In this document: one piece after another, positions 31,933-41,021 of the stretch
Position numbering within the stretch: the first letter of the stretch is position 1
How the letters are laid out: each line of letters starts with the position of its first letter
From: DATKSG01 sp035531775
GTDB lineage: Bacteria; Actinomycetota; Acidimicrobiia; Acidimicrobiales; UBA8190
NCBI GenBank assembly: GCA_035531775.1
Contig: DATKSG010000079.1
Coordinates: 27,867 to 91,866 of the forward strand
Length of the DNA: 64,000 nt
Direction: 5' to 3'
Translations under genes and position numbers: made by a program
The notes under the pieces: model-generated
Database searches by the model: none
Told to the model about the DNA's origin: nothing
Seen by the model: only the letters and a program-made list of their open reading frames with translations

Positions 31933-32459
31933 TCTCCGACCCTACCGGTCTCTCGGCCGCGAACGACAAGTCGGCCAGGTCCCGGGAACTTCCCCGAGAG
32001 CACTCCGGCACCCAGGACCACCGCCCCCACCCCGGCCGTGAGGCTCGAGGCCGCCCCGAAAGGGTAGGTCACGCCGGCCACCCGCACGGCCCAGAACAGG
32101 CCGTCGAGGGCGGCGGCGGCCACCACCACCCAGACCGCGGCGACGGCCAGGTGGTAGCGGGCGCAGAAGAGCAGCACCACCCCGAGCAGCACCACGCCGT
32201 AGGCCACGCCGAAGACCGGGCGCAACCCCGGCCACAACGCTCCTCCTCGTTGAGTCCGGGCTGCTCCCCACACCGCGACCTGGACCACTACGGCGAAAGC
32301 CATTAGCCCGAGGGCCACGGCCCGACCGCCTTGGCCGATGGGCGAGCCGCCGGGGGTCAAGTGCCCCCTTCGCCGCTCCGCGAAGTGGCGCTCCATGAAG
32401 TGACGAACGAGATTGCCGTTGTCGCCCACGTACTTCACGATATGTCGAGGTTGTCGCAC
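31905..32459 (-). CDS. Hypothetical membrane protein
   Basis: About 184 residues if GTG 32459 is used. After a basic N-terminus (about 45 residues), four hydrophobic segments are seen: AVALGLMAFAVVVQVAVW, VFGVAYGVVLLGVVLLFCA, AVAAVWVVVAAAALDGLFW and SLTAGVGAVVLGAGVL. It lies directly upstream of the hydrolase with which it overlaps, and 23 bp from the divergent start at 32483. No family is recognised. Confidence 0.6.
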   Translation of the reverse strand: MRQPRHIVKYVGDNGNLVRHFMERHFAERRRGHLTPGGSPIGQGGRAVALGLMAFAVVVQVAVWGAARTQRGGALWPGLRPVFGVAYGVVLLGVVLLFCARYHLAVAAVWVVVAAAALDGLFWAVRVAGVTYPFGAASSLTAGVGAVVLGAGVLSGKFPGPGRLVVRGRETGRVGEWPEADSPR

Positions 32460-32482
32460 CAAGCGAGGCCGTAGGATCGAGC

Positions 32483-33736
32483 GTGGCCTTCGCCTCGTCC
32501 CGCATGACCAGGAGCATGACCCGGGTGTCGGGCTTTCGCGATGCCGAGTTCGACTACCAGCTGCTGAGGGCCATGGGGGTGGCTGACTACGGGGGCTCCA
32601 CGGTGGGCGAGTGCCTGGCCGCCGCCGGGGTCATCACCGACGGTGACACCGGCAGCTGGGTGCGGGCTTTCGGCGCCCTGGCCGACCGGGTGGAGGCGCA
32701 GGGTCGCCAGAGCCTGGCCGCCGGCCACCGGGTGAGCGGGCGCGACCATCTGCTGCGCGCGTCGACGTACCACCGCATGGCCGAGTACTACGCCGATGCC
32801 GACCGGGTGGCCCTGTCCGAGAGCGGGCGCCGCAGCCGCGCCTGCTTCGAGGAAGCGGTCGCCCTGCTCGACACTCCGGTGGAGCCCGTGTCCATGCCGT
32901 TCGAGGGCAGCGCCTTGCCCGGGTACCTGATCCATCCCTTCGAGGCCGGTGGCGCGGCCACGGCCCGGCCGACGGGCACCCTGGTGGCGTTAGGCGGTTT
33001 CGACTCGAGCGCCGAGGAGCTCTACTTCCAACTCGGCGCGGCCGGCGCCACGCGCCGGTGGCAGGTGCTCGTCTTCGACGGGCCGGGTCAGACCGGCGCC
33101 ATGCGCGACGATCCGACTTTGTGCTTCCGTCCGGACTACGAGGTTCCCGTCGGTGCCGTGCTCGACTTCGTCGAAAGCAGAAGCGATACGCGCCCCGAAC
33201 ACCTGGCCCTGGCCGGGTTGAGCCTCGGTGGCTACTTGGCGGCACGCGCCGCAGCCTGCGACCGTCGCGTCAAGGCTCTGGTGGCCGACAGCCCCATCGT
33301 GGACCTGTACCGCTACATGGAGGCCCTTATCGGCCCCGAGGTATTCCGTATGCGCAGCGACGTGCGTCCCGAGGACGTGGTCGGCATTCCCGAGGACCTG
33401 CTCCCGGCTCAGATGATGTGGGGGATGGCGGCGGTGTGCCGCCGTTTCGGGGTGCGATCGCTGCACGAGTGGCTGGGCCGGCTCGACCGGTTCCGCCTCG
33501 GTGACATCGTCGCCGACATCAGCTGCCCGGTGCTGGCCCTGGTGGGGGAGCACGAAGGCCATGAGGTCACCCGCCAGGCCGACGAGTTCGCCGCCGGGGT
33601 ATCGGGTCCTGTCACCGTGCGCCGTTTCGGCATCGACGACGGGGCCGACGCCCACTGCCAGGCCAACAACCTGCGCCTGTCGGCGTCGGTGGTCTACGAC
33701 TGGCTGGACGAGCTCTTCGTGGAGCGAAGTAGCTAG
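32483..33736 (+). CDS. Alpha/beta hydrolase with helical N-terminal domain (2,6-dihydropseudooxynicotine hydrolase-like)
   Basis: A 417-residue protein starting at GTG with AGGA seven bases before it. Residues 1-145 are helical (YHRMAEYYADADRVALSESG), a feature of the dienelactone/C-C bond hydrolase branch that includes 2,6-dihydropseudooxynicotine hydrolase. The catalytic domain shows FDGPGQTGAM, the nucleophile elbow AGLSLGGYLAARAA, then VLALVGEHEGHEV and a histidine near DDGADAHCQANN. It likely cleaves a carbon-carbon or ester bond in an aromatic or ketone substrate. Confidence 0.82.
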   Translation: MAFASSRMTRSMTRVSGFRDAEFDYQLLRAMGVADYGGSTVGECLAAAGVITDGDTGSWVRAFGALADRVEAQGRQSLAAGHRVSGRDHLLRASTYHRMAEYYADADRVALSESGRRSRACFEEAVALLDTPVEPVSMPFEGSALPGYLIHPFEAGGAATARPTGTLVALGGFDSSAEELYFQLGAAGATRRWQVLVFDGPGQTGAMRDDPTLCFRPDYEVPVGAVLDFVESRSDTRPEHLALAGLSLGGYLAARAAACDRRVKALVADSPIVDLYRYMEALIGPEVFRMRSDVRPEDVVGIPEDLLPAQMMWGMAAVCRRFGVRSLHEWLGRLDRFRLGDIVADISCPVLALVGEHEGHEVTRQADEFAAGVSGPVTVRRFGIDDGADAHCQANNLRLSASVVYDWLDELFVERSS

Positions 33737-33790
33737 TAGCCGGGGGACCTGTCGGTGGTGGGCGAAGGCCATACTCGCCCGAAGTCAGCG

Positions 33791-33823
33791 GCCCGCCCGC
33801 CGGGGCGAACCCGGCGGGCGGGC
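33791..33823. terminator. Perfect 14-bp GC hairpin between convergent genes
   Basis: GCCCGCCCGCCGGG pairs perfectly with CCCGGCGGGCGGGC around a five-base loop GCGAA, midway between two convergent stops (33736 and 33831). The symmetry suits a two-way terminator; there is no T-tract. Confidence 0.75.
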
Positions 33824-33830
33824 GCGCACC

Positions 33831-34400
33831 TCACAGACCTAAGCGCCGTGAGCACACGGGCCATTGGCCCCACCCGCTTCTCGCCTGCAGCTCGTGGGCG
33901 GCCTGATCCTGGACGTCCGGGGGAGCTTGCGAGGGCAGGCCGCTCAAGCCGAGCGACCGCCAGGTGGCTTCACTGAATTGGTACGCCCCGTAGTAGCCGT
34001 TGCCGGTGTCGTCGGCGTAGTTGCCGCTCGACTCGCAGTTGCGCAAGGCCGCCCACACGTCTCCGCTCGAGGGTGCCGTGACCGGTGCTGCTCTAGGGGC
34101 CACGGGGAGCGGCGGAGGTGGGGGGGTGATGGGGGGGAGCGGCTTCATGAAGGCCGACAGCTCGATCAACGTGTCGGTCGCCGGCGCTGTGGCCGGGCGA
34201 ATCATGAAGCCTTGAGTGCGCACGGCATGGAACGCCGCGGCCTGATGGGCACGCATGGATGATTGTGCCGATGTGAGCTGAAAGCCGGAACGGTCGAAAC
34301 CGTTGCCGGCGGCGGGATGGGGATTGCTCGGTCGCTGGGTGAGGACACCCGCGCCGAGCAGCACGGCGAGGACAACGCCAAAGAGTCGGTGCTTCCGCAT
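33831..34400 (-). CDS. Rpf-like (resuscitation-promoting factor) secreted transglycosylase
   Basis: A 189-residue exported protein from ATG 34400, with AGGAGG seven bases upstream. A signal region (RLFGVVLAVLLGAGVL) is followed by a proline-rich middle and, from about residue 115, an Rpf/transglycosylase-like domain: VWAALRNCESSGNYADDTGN, split as VWAALRNCESSGN and YADDTGN, with the catalytic glutamate in NCESSGNY, then GYYGAYQFSEATWRSLG. Rpf proteins cut peptidoglycan and wake dormant cells. The upstream c-di-AMP-type leader fits known Rpf control. Confidence 0.88.
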   Translation of the reverse strand: MRKHRLFGVVLAVLLGAGVLTQRPSNPHPAAGNGFDRSGFQLTSAQSSMRAHQAAAFHAVRTQGFMIRPATAPATDTLIELSAFMKPLPPITPPPPPLPVAPRAAPVTAPSSGDVWAALRNCESSGNYADDTGNGYYGAYQFSEATWRSLGLSGLPSQAPPDVQDQAAHELQARSGWGQWPVCSRRLGL

Positions 34401-34533
34401 CTTTCGCCTCCTTGAAGTCACGGAAACCCGGAAGGGCTCCAAGTGGGCTTGGGAATGCGGGCGCCCGTCGTCTGAGCATTCGTCTCGCGGAGCCGGCGCC
34501 GGGAAAGGGCGGGCGGCCCTGGACTAAAGGTCC

Positions 34534-34655
34534 ATACGAGGTGCTGACGGAGCAACCCTGGGCTTTGTCTGCTGGGACCTCACCTCCTGTACGGGCACAG
34601 CCGGGCGGGGCTGAGCTGGCTGTCTGTCGGGTCCGTCCCCTTGTGGCGCTCGTCC
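34534..34655 (-). promoter_or_regulatory. c-di-AMP (ydaO/yuaA-type) riboswitch, predicted
   Basis: In the long leader upstream of the Rpf-like gene, the minus strand has the conserved 3' block GTTGCTCCGTCAGC-ACCTCGTA, which closely follows the ydaO pattern (CCGTCAGCTAACCTCG). An ACGAG at 34649-34653 pairs with CTCGT at 34536-34540 to close the outer stem, and an inner hairpin ACAGCC...GGCTGT and a GGAGGTGAGGTCC segment match the expected layout. ydaO riboswitches respond to c-di-AMP and control rpf genes in actinobacteria. The rest of 34401-34966 holds no gene. Confidence 0.7.
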
Positions 34656-34966
34656 GTGCCGGCGCTGTTGCAGCGCGCCGAACCGCACCTAGGGGTATCG
34701 AACGTTCCACTCCGCTTTGTATCCGCCGTTGCGGGTGGACCATGCCTCAGTGGCGTGTTTGGTAAACAAATGTAAGCACCCATGTTCACGTGTTCGCAAA
34801 CATCGAGAGCTGGTTTCGGCCCTGACCGAGCCGAGGTCGAGCCGGCTCGAGAGCTCTGACCTGGGGTTTCAGGTCGTTGCCCTAGGCAACAAATAAAATC
34901 GGGGCCCGGGTCGCCTCAGGCACGGTGGTCCCCGGCTCCGGACCGGGGCCCGGGTACCTTGGCTCT

Positions 34967-35170
34967 ATGGAGCATGGCCACAGCCCGGGAAGCCCCGGAA
35001 GCCCCGGAAGCCCCGGAACCGGCCAGTGCCCAGCTGAGGCCACCGCCTGGCGGCCTGCCGACCTCTCCACTCAGTGTCTGGCTTGCGGGTCCCCCATGGC
35101 CCCCGAGCATGCCCACTACCGCTGCCCGAGTTGCGGGTGGCGCGACAGCTGCTGCGACGGGCCCTACTGA
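34967..35170 (+). CDS. Small zinc-ribbon protein
   Basis: A 67-residue protein from ATG 34967. A tandem SPG repeat (nine-base unit GGAAGCCCC repeated) fills residues 5-16. The C-terminal half has a double C-x2-C: CLACGSPMAPEHAHYRCPSC, followed by GWRDSCCDGPY. Such small treble-cysteine proteins are conserved in actinobacteria without known function; they are thought to bind zinc. Its 3' end is 24 bp from the convergent SurE stop. Confidence 0.75.
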   Translation: MEHGHSPGSPGSPGSPGTGQCPAEATAWRPADLSTQCLACGSPMAPEHAHYRCPSCGWRDSCCDGPY

Positions 35171-35194
35171 CGCTGGGCGGTCAGCCCTCGCCGG

Positions 35195-36049
35195 TCACTC
35201 GCTCTCGCCGGCGCCGGCCCAGTGCTCGAGCAGGCCCAGCCCCTGGCGCACGACGTCCTCGCCCTGGGGAGCGTCGCGCACCCCGACCAGGGCGGTGAGC
35301 GAGGCAATGTCATGGGCCAGGAGACCGGCATCAGTCTCGAGGTCGTCGTCCTCGGGTGAGCCCGGGGTGCCGAGGTCCAGGCGCAAGGTGCCTGAGCCGG
35401 CCGGCGGCAGCGACAGGTGCGGGTGGTCCGGGCCCACCACGTCCTGTTCGTGGCCGGTGTCGTGGACGGCGGAGCGGATGGTCCCGCCTCGTCCGAGCCT
35501 CCCGTGTCGGATGCCTCGGAGCTCGGTCAGGGCCACGTTGGGCACGTTCAGGTTGAGCACGGTGCCGGCCGGCGCCTGCTCGAGCAGGGGGATCAGAGCG
35601 GCCGACAGCGTGGCCGGCGTGGACCAGGGCACCGGGTCGTCGCCGAAGCGGATGGACGAGGCCAGGCAACGCAGCCCGAACTGCGCCGCTGTCAGGGCGG
35701 CGCCCACCGTGCCCGAGTGCATGGCCGAGCGGCCCACGTTGATGCCGTGGTTGATCCCCGACAGCACGATGTCGGGGCGAGGGCCGAACCCACCGACGCA
35801 GGCGAGGATCACGGCCAGCGCCGGTGGCCCGTCGATGCCATAGGTGGGGGCGTCGAGGTCGTCGATGACGTGGGTGGCGTAGTCGATGCCGTCGCGCGAG
35901 TGCACCGGTCCGACCGCTGCCCCTGCTCCGCTGTAGTCGATCATGGGGGCCACCACCACGAGGTCGTGGCCACTGCGCAGCGCCGCCCGGGCTAGCGCAG
36001 CAATGCCGGGTGCGCCAACGCCGTCGTCGTTGGTCACCAGGATGCGCAC
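35195..36049 (-). CDS. surE: 5'/3'-nucleotidase SurE
   Basis: A 284-residue protein from GTG 36049 (in-frame sequence further upstream is antisense to the epimerase). The SurE signature is immediate: RILVTNDDGVGAPGIAALA, then VVVAPMIDYSGAGAAV and the key DIVLSGINHGINVGRSAMHS, split as DIVLSGINHGIN and VGRSAMHSGTV. SurE is a metal-dependent nucleoside 5'-monophosphatase of the stress-survival group. The length fits the family. It is divergent from the aldose epimerase gene (66 bp gap). Confidence 0.93.
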   Translation of the reverse strand: MRILVTNDDGVGAPGIAALARAALRSGHDLVVVAPMIDYSGAGAAVGPVHSRDGIDYATHVIDDLDAPTYGIDGPPALAVILACVGGFGPRPDIVLSGINHGINVGRSAMHSGTVGAALTAAQFGLRCLASSIRFGDDPVPWSTPATLSAALIPLLEQAPAGTVLNLNVPNVALTELRGIRHGRLGRGGTIRSAVHDTGHEQDVVGPDHPHLSLPPAGSGTLRLDLGTPGSPEDDDLETDAGLLAHDIASLTALVGVRDAPQGEDVVRQGLGLLEHWAGAGESE

Positions 36050-36115
36050 TTCGTACCCTCCACCAGGCCGGGATCGGGACCGGCGTCGGTTGCTCCAAGT
36101 ACCATACCGGCCGAC

Positions 36116-37051
36116 ATGGCCCCTTCCTCCCCGGCGCGCCTGGCCCCGTCGGGGCGCCAATTCGTCCTGGGACATGGCCGCGACCAGGTCGTCGTGACCG
36201 AAATGGGCGCCACCTTGCGCACCTACCAACGGGCCGGTCGGCCCGTGGTGGACGGCTTCGACGAGGACGACCTGTGTCCCTCGGGTCGGGGCCAGATCCT
36301 GGCTCCATGGCCCAACCGCCTGGCCGATGGCCGCTACCGCTTCGGCGAGCGCCGGGGCCGGGCTGCCTTGGACGAGCCCGAGCACGCCAACGCCATTCAC
36401 GGCCTGGTGCGCTGGCTGCCATGGGAGCCCCGTTCCCAGGCCCAGAACGTCCTAACCATGGCCTGCGTCCTGCATCCCCAGCCGGGCTATCCCTGGCGCC
36501 TCGGCCTGAGTGTGGAGTACCGCCTGGGCCGTGACGGCCTTTCGGTCACCACCGAGGCGACCAATCTCGACCACGTCCCGGCGCCCTTCGGGATCGGCTT
36601 CCACCCGTACCTCACGGTCGGCACCCCGGCCATCGACACCACGCGCCTGCGCCTCGGATCCGGGCACGTCCTGCGCAGCGACGGACGGGGAATACCCGAG
36701 GGTCGAGCGCCGGTACAGGGCTCGGAGTTCGATTTCCGGGTGGAGCGCCCGGTGGGCCCCACCAGGCTCGACACTGCCTTCACCGACCTCGAGCGCGACA
36801 GCGACGGACTGGCCTGGGTCGAGATGGGCCACCCCGATGAGGACCGATCGGTGTCGCTTTGGATGGACAGCACCTTCGGCTACGTAATGGCCTACAGCGC
36901 CGACACCGTCGTGGCTGAGGAGCGCCGGCGCCGGTCACTGGCCGTCGAGCCCATGACGTGCCCTCCCGACGCCTTTCGCTCGGGTGAGTCCCTGGTGGTC
37001 CTCGAACCCGGGGCTTCGTGGCGCGGGGCCTGGGGGATCCGACCCAGCTGA
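36116..37051 (+). CDS. galM: Aldose 1-epimerase (GalM-like)
   Basis: A 311-residue protein with the galactose-mutarotase fold: VVVTEMGATLRTYQRAGRPV, ILAPWPNRLADGRY, the catalytic histidines in NAIHGLVRW and GFHPYL, and the catalytic glutamate in LAVEPMTCPPDAFRSG. It interconverts alpha and beta anomers of hexoses such as galactose or glucose. It is divergent from surE and convergent with the membrane-protein gene; a strong hairpin follows at 37069. Confidence 0.92.
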   Translation: MAPSSPARLAPSGRQFVLGHGRDQVVVTEMGATLRTYQRAGRPVVDGFDEDDLCPSGRGQILAPWPNRLADGRYRFGERRGRAALDEPEHANAIHGLVRWLPWEPRSQAQNVLTMACVLHPQPGYPWRLGLSVEYRLGRDGLSVTTEATNLDHVPAPFGIGFHPYLTVGTPAIDTTRLRLGSGHVLRSDGRGIPEGRAPVQGSEFDFRVERPVGPTRLDTAFTDLERDSDGLAWVEMGHPDEDRSVSLWMDSTFGYVMAYSADTVVAEERRRRSLAVEPMTCPPDAFRSGESLVVLEPGASWRGAWGIRPS

Positions 37052-37068
37052 CTCCGGGATCTGACGCG

Positions 37069-37098
37069 CACCGGCCGCCGGTTTCCCGGCGGCCGGTG
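37069..37098. terminator. Perfect 13-bp hairpin between convergent genes
   Basis: CACCGGCCGCCGG pairs perfectly with CCGGCGGCCGGTG around a TTTC loop, between the epimerase stop (37051) and the convergent membrane-protein stop (37137). It likely terminates transcription from both sides, although no T-run follows. Confidence 0.8.
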
Positions 37099-37136
37099 GC
37101 AGACGTGTCGCTGCCGGTCGAGCCGGCGTGGCCCGG

Positions 37137-37472
37137 TCAGGCGGCCCGGCGCAACTCGTGCTGCTCCATGACCTCGGCCTGGTCGTGGAATTTGCGGTGG
37201 AGGCCAGCGAAGAACTCGGTCACCGCGTGCACGAAGGTGGCCCCTCCGCCCATGGCCAGTCCGGTCATGGTGACCCCGACCCAGTCGTAGCGGAGGTTCC
37301 CGATCCCCCAGGCTGTCCACATGTTCAAGTTGGCCAGCCAAGCCAGCCCGACCCCGAAGGCACAGGCCATGAAGACCCAGCGGTCCCTGTCGTGGTGAAG
37401 ATAACGCTCCCCGAACATGGTCAGAGCCATGACGCCGAAGGAGAAAAAGAGGAACAACGCGAATACGTGCAT
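37137..37472 (-). CDS. Small membrane protein of unknown function
   Basis: A 111-residue protein starting at ATG 37472, five bases after GGAGG; a GTG six bases earlier lies inside the Shine-Dalgarno and is less likely. Three hydrophobic stretches are seen: FALFLFFSFGVMALTMFG, WVFMACAFGVGLAWLANL and VGVTMTGLAMGGGATFVHAV. The tail is charged (FHDQAEVMEQHELRR). No family is recognised. The gene lies downstream of the large GGDEF-EAL gene on the same strand with a 213-bp gap that probably carries its own promoter. Confidence 0.7.
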   Translation of the reverse strand: MHVFALFLFFSFGVMALTMFGERYLHHDRDRWVFMACAFGVGLAWLANLNMWTAWGIGNLRYDWVGVTMTGLAMGGGATFVHAVTEFFAGLHRKFHDQAEVMEQHELRRAA

Positions 37473-37685
37473 ATGCACCTCCCCGGGTTCCGAGAAACCC
37501 TAGTGGGGCGGGAAGGTCTTTTCCTTCCTTACCCACTTCCATGGTACGCCCATATTAGTAAAAAGTGGTTCATTCCTTTAAGCCCGGAGGGGACATAAAC
37601 TTGGACAAAGAACGCCGGGCTCATTGAGGGTTATCGGCCTGGGCTGCGACGTGCCAGGAGCCCGACTGAGACCTCGCTGGGACCT

Positions 37686-40600
37686 TCAGTGCGCCGTGGC
37701 CAGCAAGTGCTCGACCTGTTGCGCCGGCACGGGGCGGCTGAAGAGATAGCCCTGGGCGTACCGGCAGCCGATCTCGCGGAGGCGGTCGGCCTGCTCGACG
37801 CGTTCCACCCCTTCGGCCACCACCGACAGGTCGAAGGCGGCGGCCACTTCCACGACGGCCCCGATCACCGAGTCATACCGAGTGCCCAGCCCGTCGATGA
37901 ACGACTTGTCGATCTTCACCACGTCGATGGGGAGACGCGACAGCGAATTGAGCGACGAGAATCCCGTGCCGAAGTCGTCGATGGCGATGCGCACACCGAG
38001 CCGGCGCAGCGCGTGCAGACGGCGGACAGCGGCGTGCAGGTCTCGGATGAAAAAGCTCTCGGTGATCTCGAGGATGAGGCTCTCAGGAGGGACGCCGGTC
38101 TCCTCTAACACGGCGGCGACGTCGGCGATCATGTGGTCGTGCTCGAGCTGGCGGTTCGAGACGTTGACACTCACGCTGAAGCGCGAGCCCTCCGGTGCTC
38201 TGCGCGTCCACTCAGCTGCCTGCCGACAGGCCTGCAACAGCGCCCAACGTCCGATCTGCAAGATGAGCCCCGACTCCTCGGCGATGGGGATGAAGGCCAG
38301 GGGAGGCACCATGCCGCGTTCGGGGTGCTGCCAGCGCAACAGGGCTTCGACGCCCATGACCGATCCATCGTGGAGATCGATGTAGGGCTGGTAGAGCAGC
38401 GAGAACTCGCCGGCCAGCAGTGCGTGGTGGAGCGACGATTCGATATCCACCCTTTCGACGGCGCGGGTGGTGAGCGTCTCGTCGAACAGCTCCACCCGGG
38501 CCCGGCCCCGCTGCTTGGCGTGGTACATGGCGGCGTCGGCGTTGCGCAGCAGGTGGTGGGGGTCGTCGCCCTTGGCGCCGAAGGCGATGCCCACACTGGC
38601 CGACACGTAGCATTCGACCCCCTGGAGCACGAAGGGGCGGTCGAAGGCGGCTAGCAGGCGCCAGGCGTAGGCCACCGCACCCTGGCGGTCGGCCAACCCC
38701 TCCACCAGCACGGCGAACTCGTCGCCACCGAAGCGGGCCACCACGTCAGCACTGCGGGCTGTCAGGGAGATGCGACGAGCCACTTCGACCACCAGCTCGT
38801 CTCCCACCGTATGGCCGCGGCTGTCGTTCACGTACTTGAAGTGGTCGACATCGAGGAAGCAAACGGCCACCGACGGGCCGGCCGGTGAGGCCTGGTCGAG
38901 GGAGTCGGTGAGTCGGTCGAGGAAGAGGGTGCGGTTGGGTAGCCCGGTGAGGTCGTCGTGGGAGGCCTGATGGGCCAGGCGCCGCTCGAACTCCCGGCGC
39001 TCGGTAACGTCGCGTACGGTGGCCGTGACGACCAGACCCTCGGGGGTGTCGATGGGCCCGATGACGATCTCGATGGGGAACTCGGTGCCGTCGCGGTGCA
39101 GGCCACGAACCTCCTCGAGCTCGCCCACCACCACCGAGCGGGGATTGTGGACGAAGCGTTCCCGGTACGCCCGGGCGAAATGCCGGCTCTGCTCGGGCAT
39201 GAGCAGCTCGACCGGCTTGCCGATGAGCTCAGCGGGGTCGTAGCCGAAGACCATGCGCACCTGGTGGTTGGCCTCGACGATGAAGCCCTCGGTGTCCATG
39301 ACGATCATGGCGTCAGGGGCCGACTCCACCAGCGACCGGAAGTGGGCCGCATCGCGGCGCTGGTCCTCGAGCTTGCGCGCCGCTGTGATGCCGGTGCCGG
39401 CGTGGGCGGCCAGCAGTTCGAAGGCAGCCACCTCCTCGGCTGCCACCGGCCGCTCGTTTCGGCTACCACCGACCAACATGGCGGCCATCTCCCCCTCCAC
39501 CCACATCGGGGTGGCCACGACAGTGCGGAACCCCTGGTCCTGGATCTCGGGTATGACGTCGGGCAGGAGCTGGTATTGGTCAACCACCACGGTGCCCCGC
39601 TTGCGGCGGATCATGGCGGACATGCCCCGGCCGGCCGGCATCACGTCGGCGTCGGCGAAGCCGGGCGGTAGCCCGCGAGGGTGCACGACCCGGTAGCGCT
39701 CGCCGCCGTCGACGAACATGCAGATGGCGCTGGCTTCCAAGCCCAGTTGACCCACGGCATCCACGGCCCAGGCCAAGATGGCGGGCTCGTCGAGGTCGCC
39801 TAATTGGTTCCCGAGGCCTGCCACCCGGCTCCACATGGAAGCTCGCTGCTCGAACTCGGACGTGGCCTGCTCGTGGAAGAGAAGCTCGCCGGTGAGACGG
39901 ATCGACAGTATGTCGGCAGCGGCGGCGGTGGCGAAGATCATGCCCAGGCGAAGCACCAGAACCGCCGTACCGATCTTCCACCCGGTACCGGCCAAGGTGA
40001 GGAGGTATGCGCCGATGACCAGGACCGTCAGGGCGGTGCGGGCGCGTCGTGGGTAGGCCACGCCGGCCTGGAAGATGCAGAGGACCAGGTATACGAGATA
40101 CAGCTCCGACCGGCTGCCGCCGCTCAGGGCCACCCCGGCCGACACCAGCCCGACGTCGATCGCCGACCAGACATACAGCGCCGGCAGCACAAGGCCGCGC
40201 TCGACGAAAGCGCGCCAGGGCAGCATGGCAACCCCGAGGGAGCAGAGCGTGGCGGCGCCGAAGATGATGAAGTAGGGGACCCGCTCAATGGGGCTGTCGC
40301 TTGGGATGAGGGCGTAGAGCAGCAACACCAACAGCACGGCGAAGCTGGCCATGACAGCGGCGCCCACCGATTGCAGGCGTACTTCGCTCAGGATGTCGAT
40401 GCGGTCCTCGCCCGGATGTGGCGACAGGTCGGCGCGGGTGAGGGGGTTCCATCGACCGATGAAGCCAGAGCGCTTGTGGCCGTTCACGTGAGGTGGGGGT
40501 GGGCCGTCGTCGGCAGGGACAGAAGGCGCCGGCCGGTGGTCGACGACGGGCGGCCCGCTACCGGGCGCCGCCCGTTCCAGGCGGTGTGTGCCGCTTCCGA

Positions 40601-40703
40601 CGATGGAGAGCCCCTCTTCTCCCGCCGGCGACGGCCTTGAACCTCGGCCCGGCCCCCTCATCGTGAGAAAAATGGTACCCACCAGGTGACCGCACTTGTC
40701 CAT
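37686..40703 (-). CDS. Membrane GGDEF-EAL protein with GAF and PAS sensors
   Basis: A protein of about 1005 residues from ATG 40703 (GTG 40715 also possible). Order: proline-rich start, six or seven membrane helices (about 110-270), a GAF-like domain (ELLAAHAGTGITAA end), PAS (SLVESAPDAMIVMDTEGFI), GGDEF with FGGDEF and EAL with MGVEALLRWQHPE. The EAL part carries the usual catalytic glutamates and DDFGTGFSSLNSLSRLP. Both enzyme active sites look intact, so it could make or break c-di-GMP, set by the sensors. It faces away from the tRNA cluster. Confidence 0.93.
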   Translation of the reverse strand: MDKCGHLVGTIFLTMRGPGRGSRPSPAGEEGLSIVGSGTHRLERAAPGSGPPVVDHRPAPSVPADDGPPPPHVNGHKRSGFIGRWNPLTRADLSPHPGEDRIDILSEVRLQSVGAAVMASFAVLLVLLLYALIPSDSPIERVPYFIIFGAATLCSLGVAMLPWRAFVERGLVLPALYVWSAIDVGLVSAGVALSGGSRSELYLVYLVLCIFQAGVAYPRRARTALTVLVIGAYLLTLAGTGWKIGTAVLVLRLGMIFATAAAADILSIRLTGELLFHEQATSEFEQRASMWSRVAGLGNQLGDLDEPAILAWAVDAVGQLGLEASAICMFVDGGERYRVVHPRGLPPGFADADVMPAGRGMSAMIRRKRGTVVVDQYQLLPDVIPEIQDQGFRTVVATPMWVEGEMAAMLVGGSRNERPVAAEEVAAFELLAAHAGTGITAARKLEDQRRDAAHFRSLVESAPDAMIVMDTEGFIVEANHQVRMVFGYDPAELIGKPVELLMPEQSRHFARAYRERFVHNPRSVVVGELEEVRGLHRDGTEFPIEIVIGPIDTPEGLVVTATVRDVTERREFERRLAHQASHDDLTGLPNRTLFLDRLTDSLDQASPAGPSVAVCFLDVDHFKYVNDSRGHTVGDELVVEVARRISLTARSADVVARFGGDEFAVLVEGLADRQGAVAYAWRLLAAFDRPFVLQGVECYVSASVGIAFGAKGDDPHHLLRNADAAMYHAKQRGRARVELFDETLTTRAVERVDIESSLHHALLAGEFSLLYQPYIDLHDGSVMGVEALLRWQHPERGMVPPLAFIPIAEESGLILQIGRWALLQACRQAAEWTRRAPEGSRFSVSVNVSNRQLEHDHMIADVAAVLEETGVPPESLILEITESFFIRDLHAAVRRLHALRRLGVRIAIDDFGTGFSSLNSLSRLPIDVVKIDKSFIDGLGTRYDSVIGAVVEVAAAFDLSVVAEGVERVEQADRLREIGCRYAQGYLFSRPVPAQQVEHLLATAH

Positions 40704-40857
40704 GCCATCCTGCACATTTTTCGGCGGTTGGGGGTATTTCTGGTTGGCGACCAGTCCTTCTCAGGGTGCCATCAGGCAGGGATGGCGATGTCTGGCTCTT
40801 CGGCTCTTGTCGTCGCTTCGCCGGCCGGGCTCAGCCGACGTCCTACACGCACACGCA

Positions 40858-40896
40858 TGATGGGTGCGCCTGATGGGTGCGCCTGATGGGTGCGCC
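40858..40896. repeat. 13-bp tandem triplication at the 3' end of tRNA-Lys
   Basis: The unit TGATGGGTGCGCC occurs three times in a row (40858, 40871, 40884). The third copy runs into the tRNA-Lys acceptor end, so the repeats duplicate the tRNA 3' border region. Confidence 0.9.
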
Positions 40897-40962
40897 CCTC
40901 GGGATTCGAACCCGAAACCTGCGGATTAAGAGTCCGTTGCTCTGCCGTTGAGCTAGAGGCGC
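40891..40962 (-). tRNA. tRNA-Lys (anticodon CTT)
   Basis: Seven-pair acceptor GCGCCTC/GGGGCGC, D-arm GCTC/GAGC, anticodon loop CTCTTAA (anticodon CTT, lysine AAG) and T-arm TCGGG-TTCGAAT-CCCGA are present. The encoded CCA end is not clear (ACCC follows). Confidence 0.93.
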
Positions 40963-41021
40963 ACCGGCGAGTGTACGCGACGTCACGGCGGCCCGGGGAC
41001 GATGGCGGGTCCGCTCTTCGG

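Noticed and set aside
37473..37685. A second riboswitch in the gap before the small membrane protein.
   Set aside because: Only a short GGTTTC/GAAACC-like hairpin could be found and no conserved aptamer core was seen.
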